This document shows positions 63,719-64,000 of a stretch of 64,000 nt of DNA, piece by piece. The stretch comes from Dirofilaria immitis (taxonomy: Eukaryota; Nematoda; Chromadorea; Rhabditida; Onchocercidae), in the NCBI GenBank assembly GCA_024305405.1, contig JAKNDB010000105.1, forward strand, positions 3,099,501 to 3,163,500, given 5' to 3'. The position numbers and the translations under genes are program-made. The notes beneath the pieces are model-generated. The model was not told the DNA's origin. It was given only the letters and a program-made list of their open reading frames with translations, and did not search any database. The stretch's first letter is position 1, and the number at the start of each line of letters is the position of its first letter.

Positions 63719-64000
63719 CCTATAAAATCTTGCTATAATTTTACCCAAGAAACACAACTTGCATAATTTTCTTGGTCGCAACGACAGTAACATTATGATT
63801 CTTGTTAATACGTAATATTGAAATAATAAGTAGCTATTTTTTTCATTATGAAACGATAACTATTTATTATTTTAGCTTAAATTATTCTGATATTCTGCTG
63901 TGGGAAATGTATGGAAATGATGTATTAGAATTAAAAAAATGAAAGAAGTTTTTATTTTTTTAGGCGTTCTCATCCTAATTATTTTTCTTTTATAATTATT

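Overview
The window is AT-rich eukaryotic DNA with small, intron-rich genes (GT-AG introns, acceptors of the TTTCAG type), nematode-type protein families, and a decayed fragment of a Wolbachia-like leucyl-tRNA synthetase inside a host intron. Together these point to the nuclear genome of a filarial nematode (Onchocercidae). The species cannot be named from sequence alone. Exon boundaries were placed by eye, so many are accurate only to a few bases. Layout: 0.55-1.6 kb (+) an unrecognised coding-like locus; 4.9-6.9 kb (-) an E2F4/5-type transcription factor; 7.7-10.9 kb (-) LEO1 of the PAF1 complex; 11.7-14.4 kb (+) mitochondrial ribosomal protein mL42 followed 129 bases later by octanoyltransferase LIPT2, a likely operon; 15.7-17.5 kb (-) an unidentified single-pass membrane protein; 17.5-23.8 kb mostly featureless; 23.8-26.5 kb (+) the exon-junction factor CASC3/Barentsz, then ribosomal protein eL43 (26.6-27.2 kb); 28.8-29.2 kb (+) a 73-residue two-exon gene; 31.1-44.3 kb (-) two head-to-tail copies of the cytokinesis RhoGAP CYK-4/MgcRacGAP; 47.5-49.2 kb (+) a REEP5/Yop1-family ER-shaping protein; 52.1-54.0 kb (+) protein-L-isoaspartate methyltransferase with a secretory-type upstream frame; 54.9-58.4 kb (-) a DDX5/17-type DEAD-box helicase; 58.8-59.3 kb (-) coding-like exons with a possible mitochondrial presequence; 60.6 kb to the right edge (+) COG2 of the Golgi tethering complex. 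Two threads need attention. First, about fifteen conserved exons are broken by a shift that in nearly every case is explained by one base missing from a homopolymer; this looks like homopolymer undercalling in the assembly rather than biology, and simple ORF callers will fragment almost every gene here. Second, the tandem CYK-4 pair is asymmetric: the downstream copy (31.1-37.7 kb) keeps a canonical GAP core and carries the Wolbachia-derived insert, while the other (39.2-44.3 kb) has lost an arginine and a proline motif of the GAP domain and has an internal 143-base duplication of part of a coiled-coil exon.
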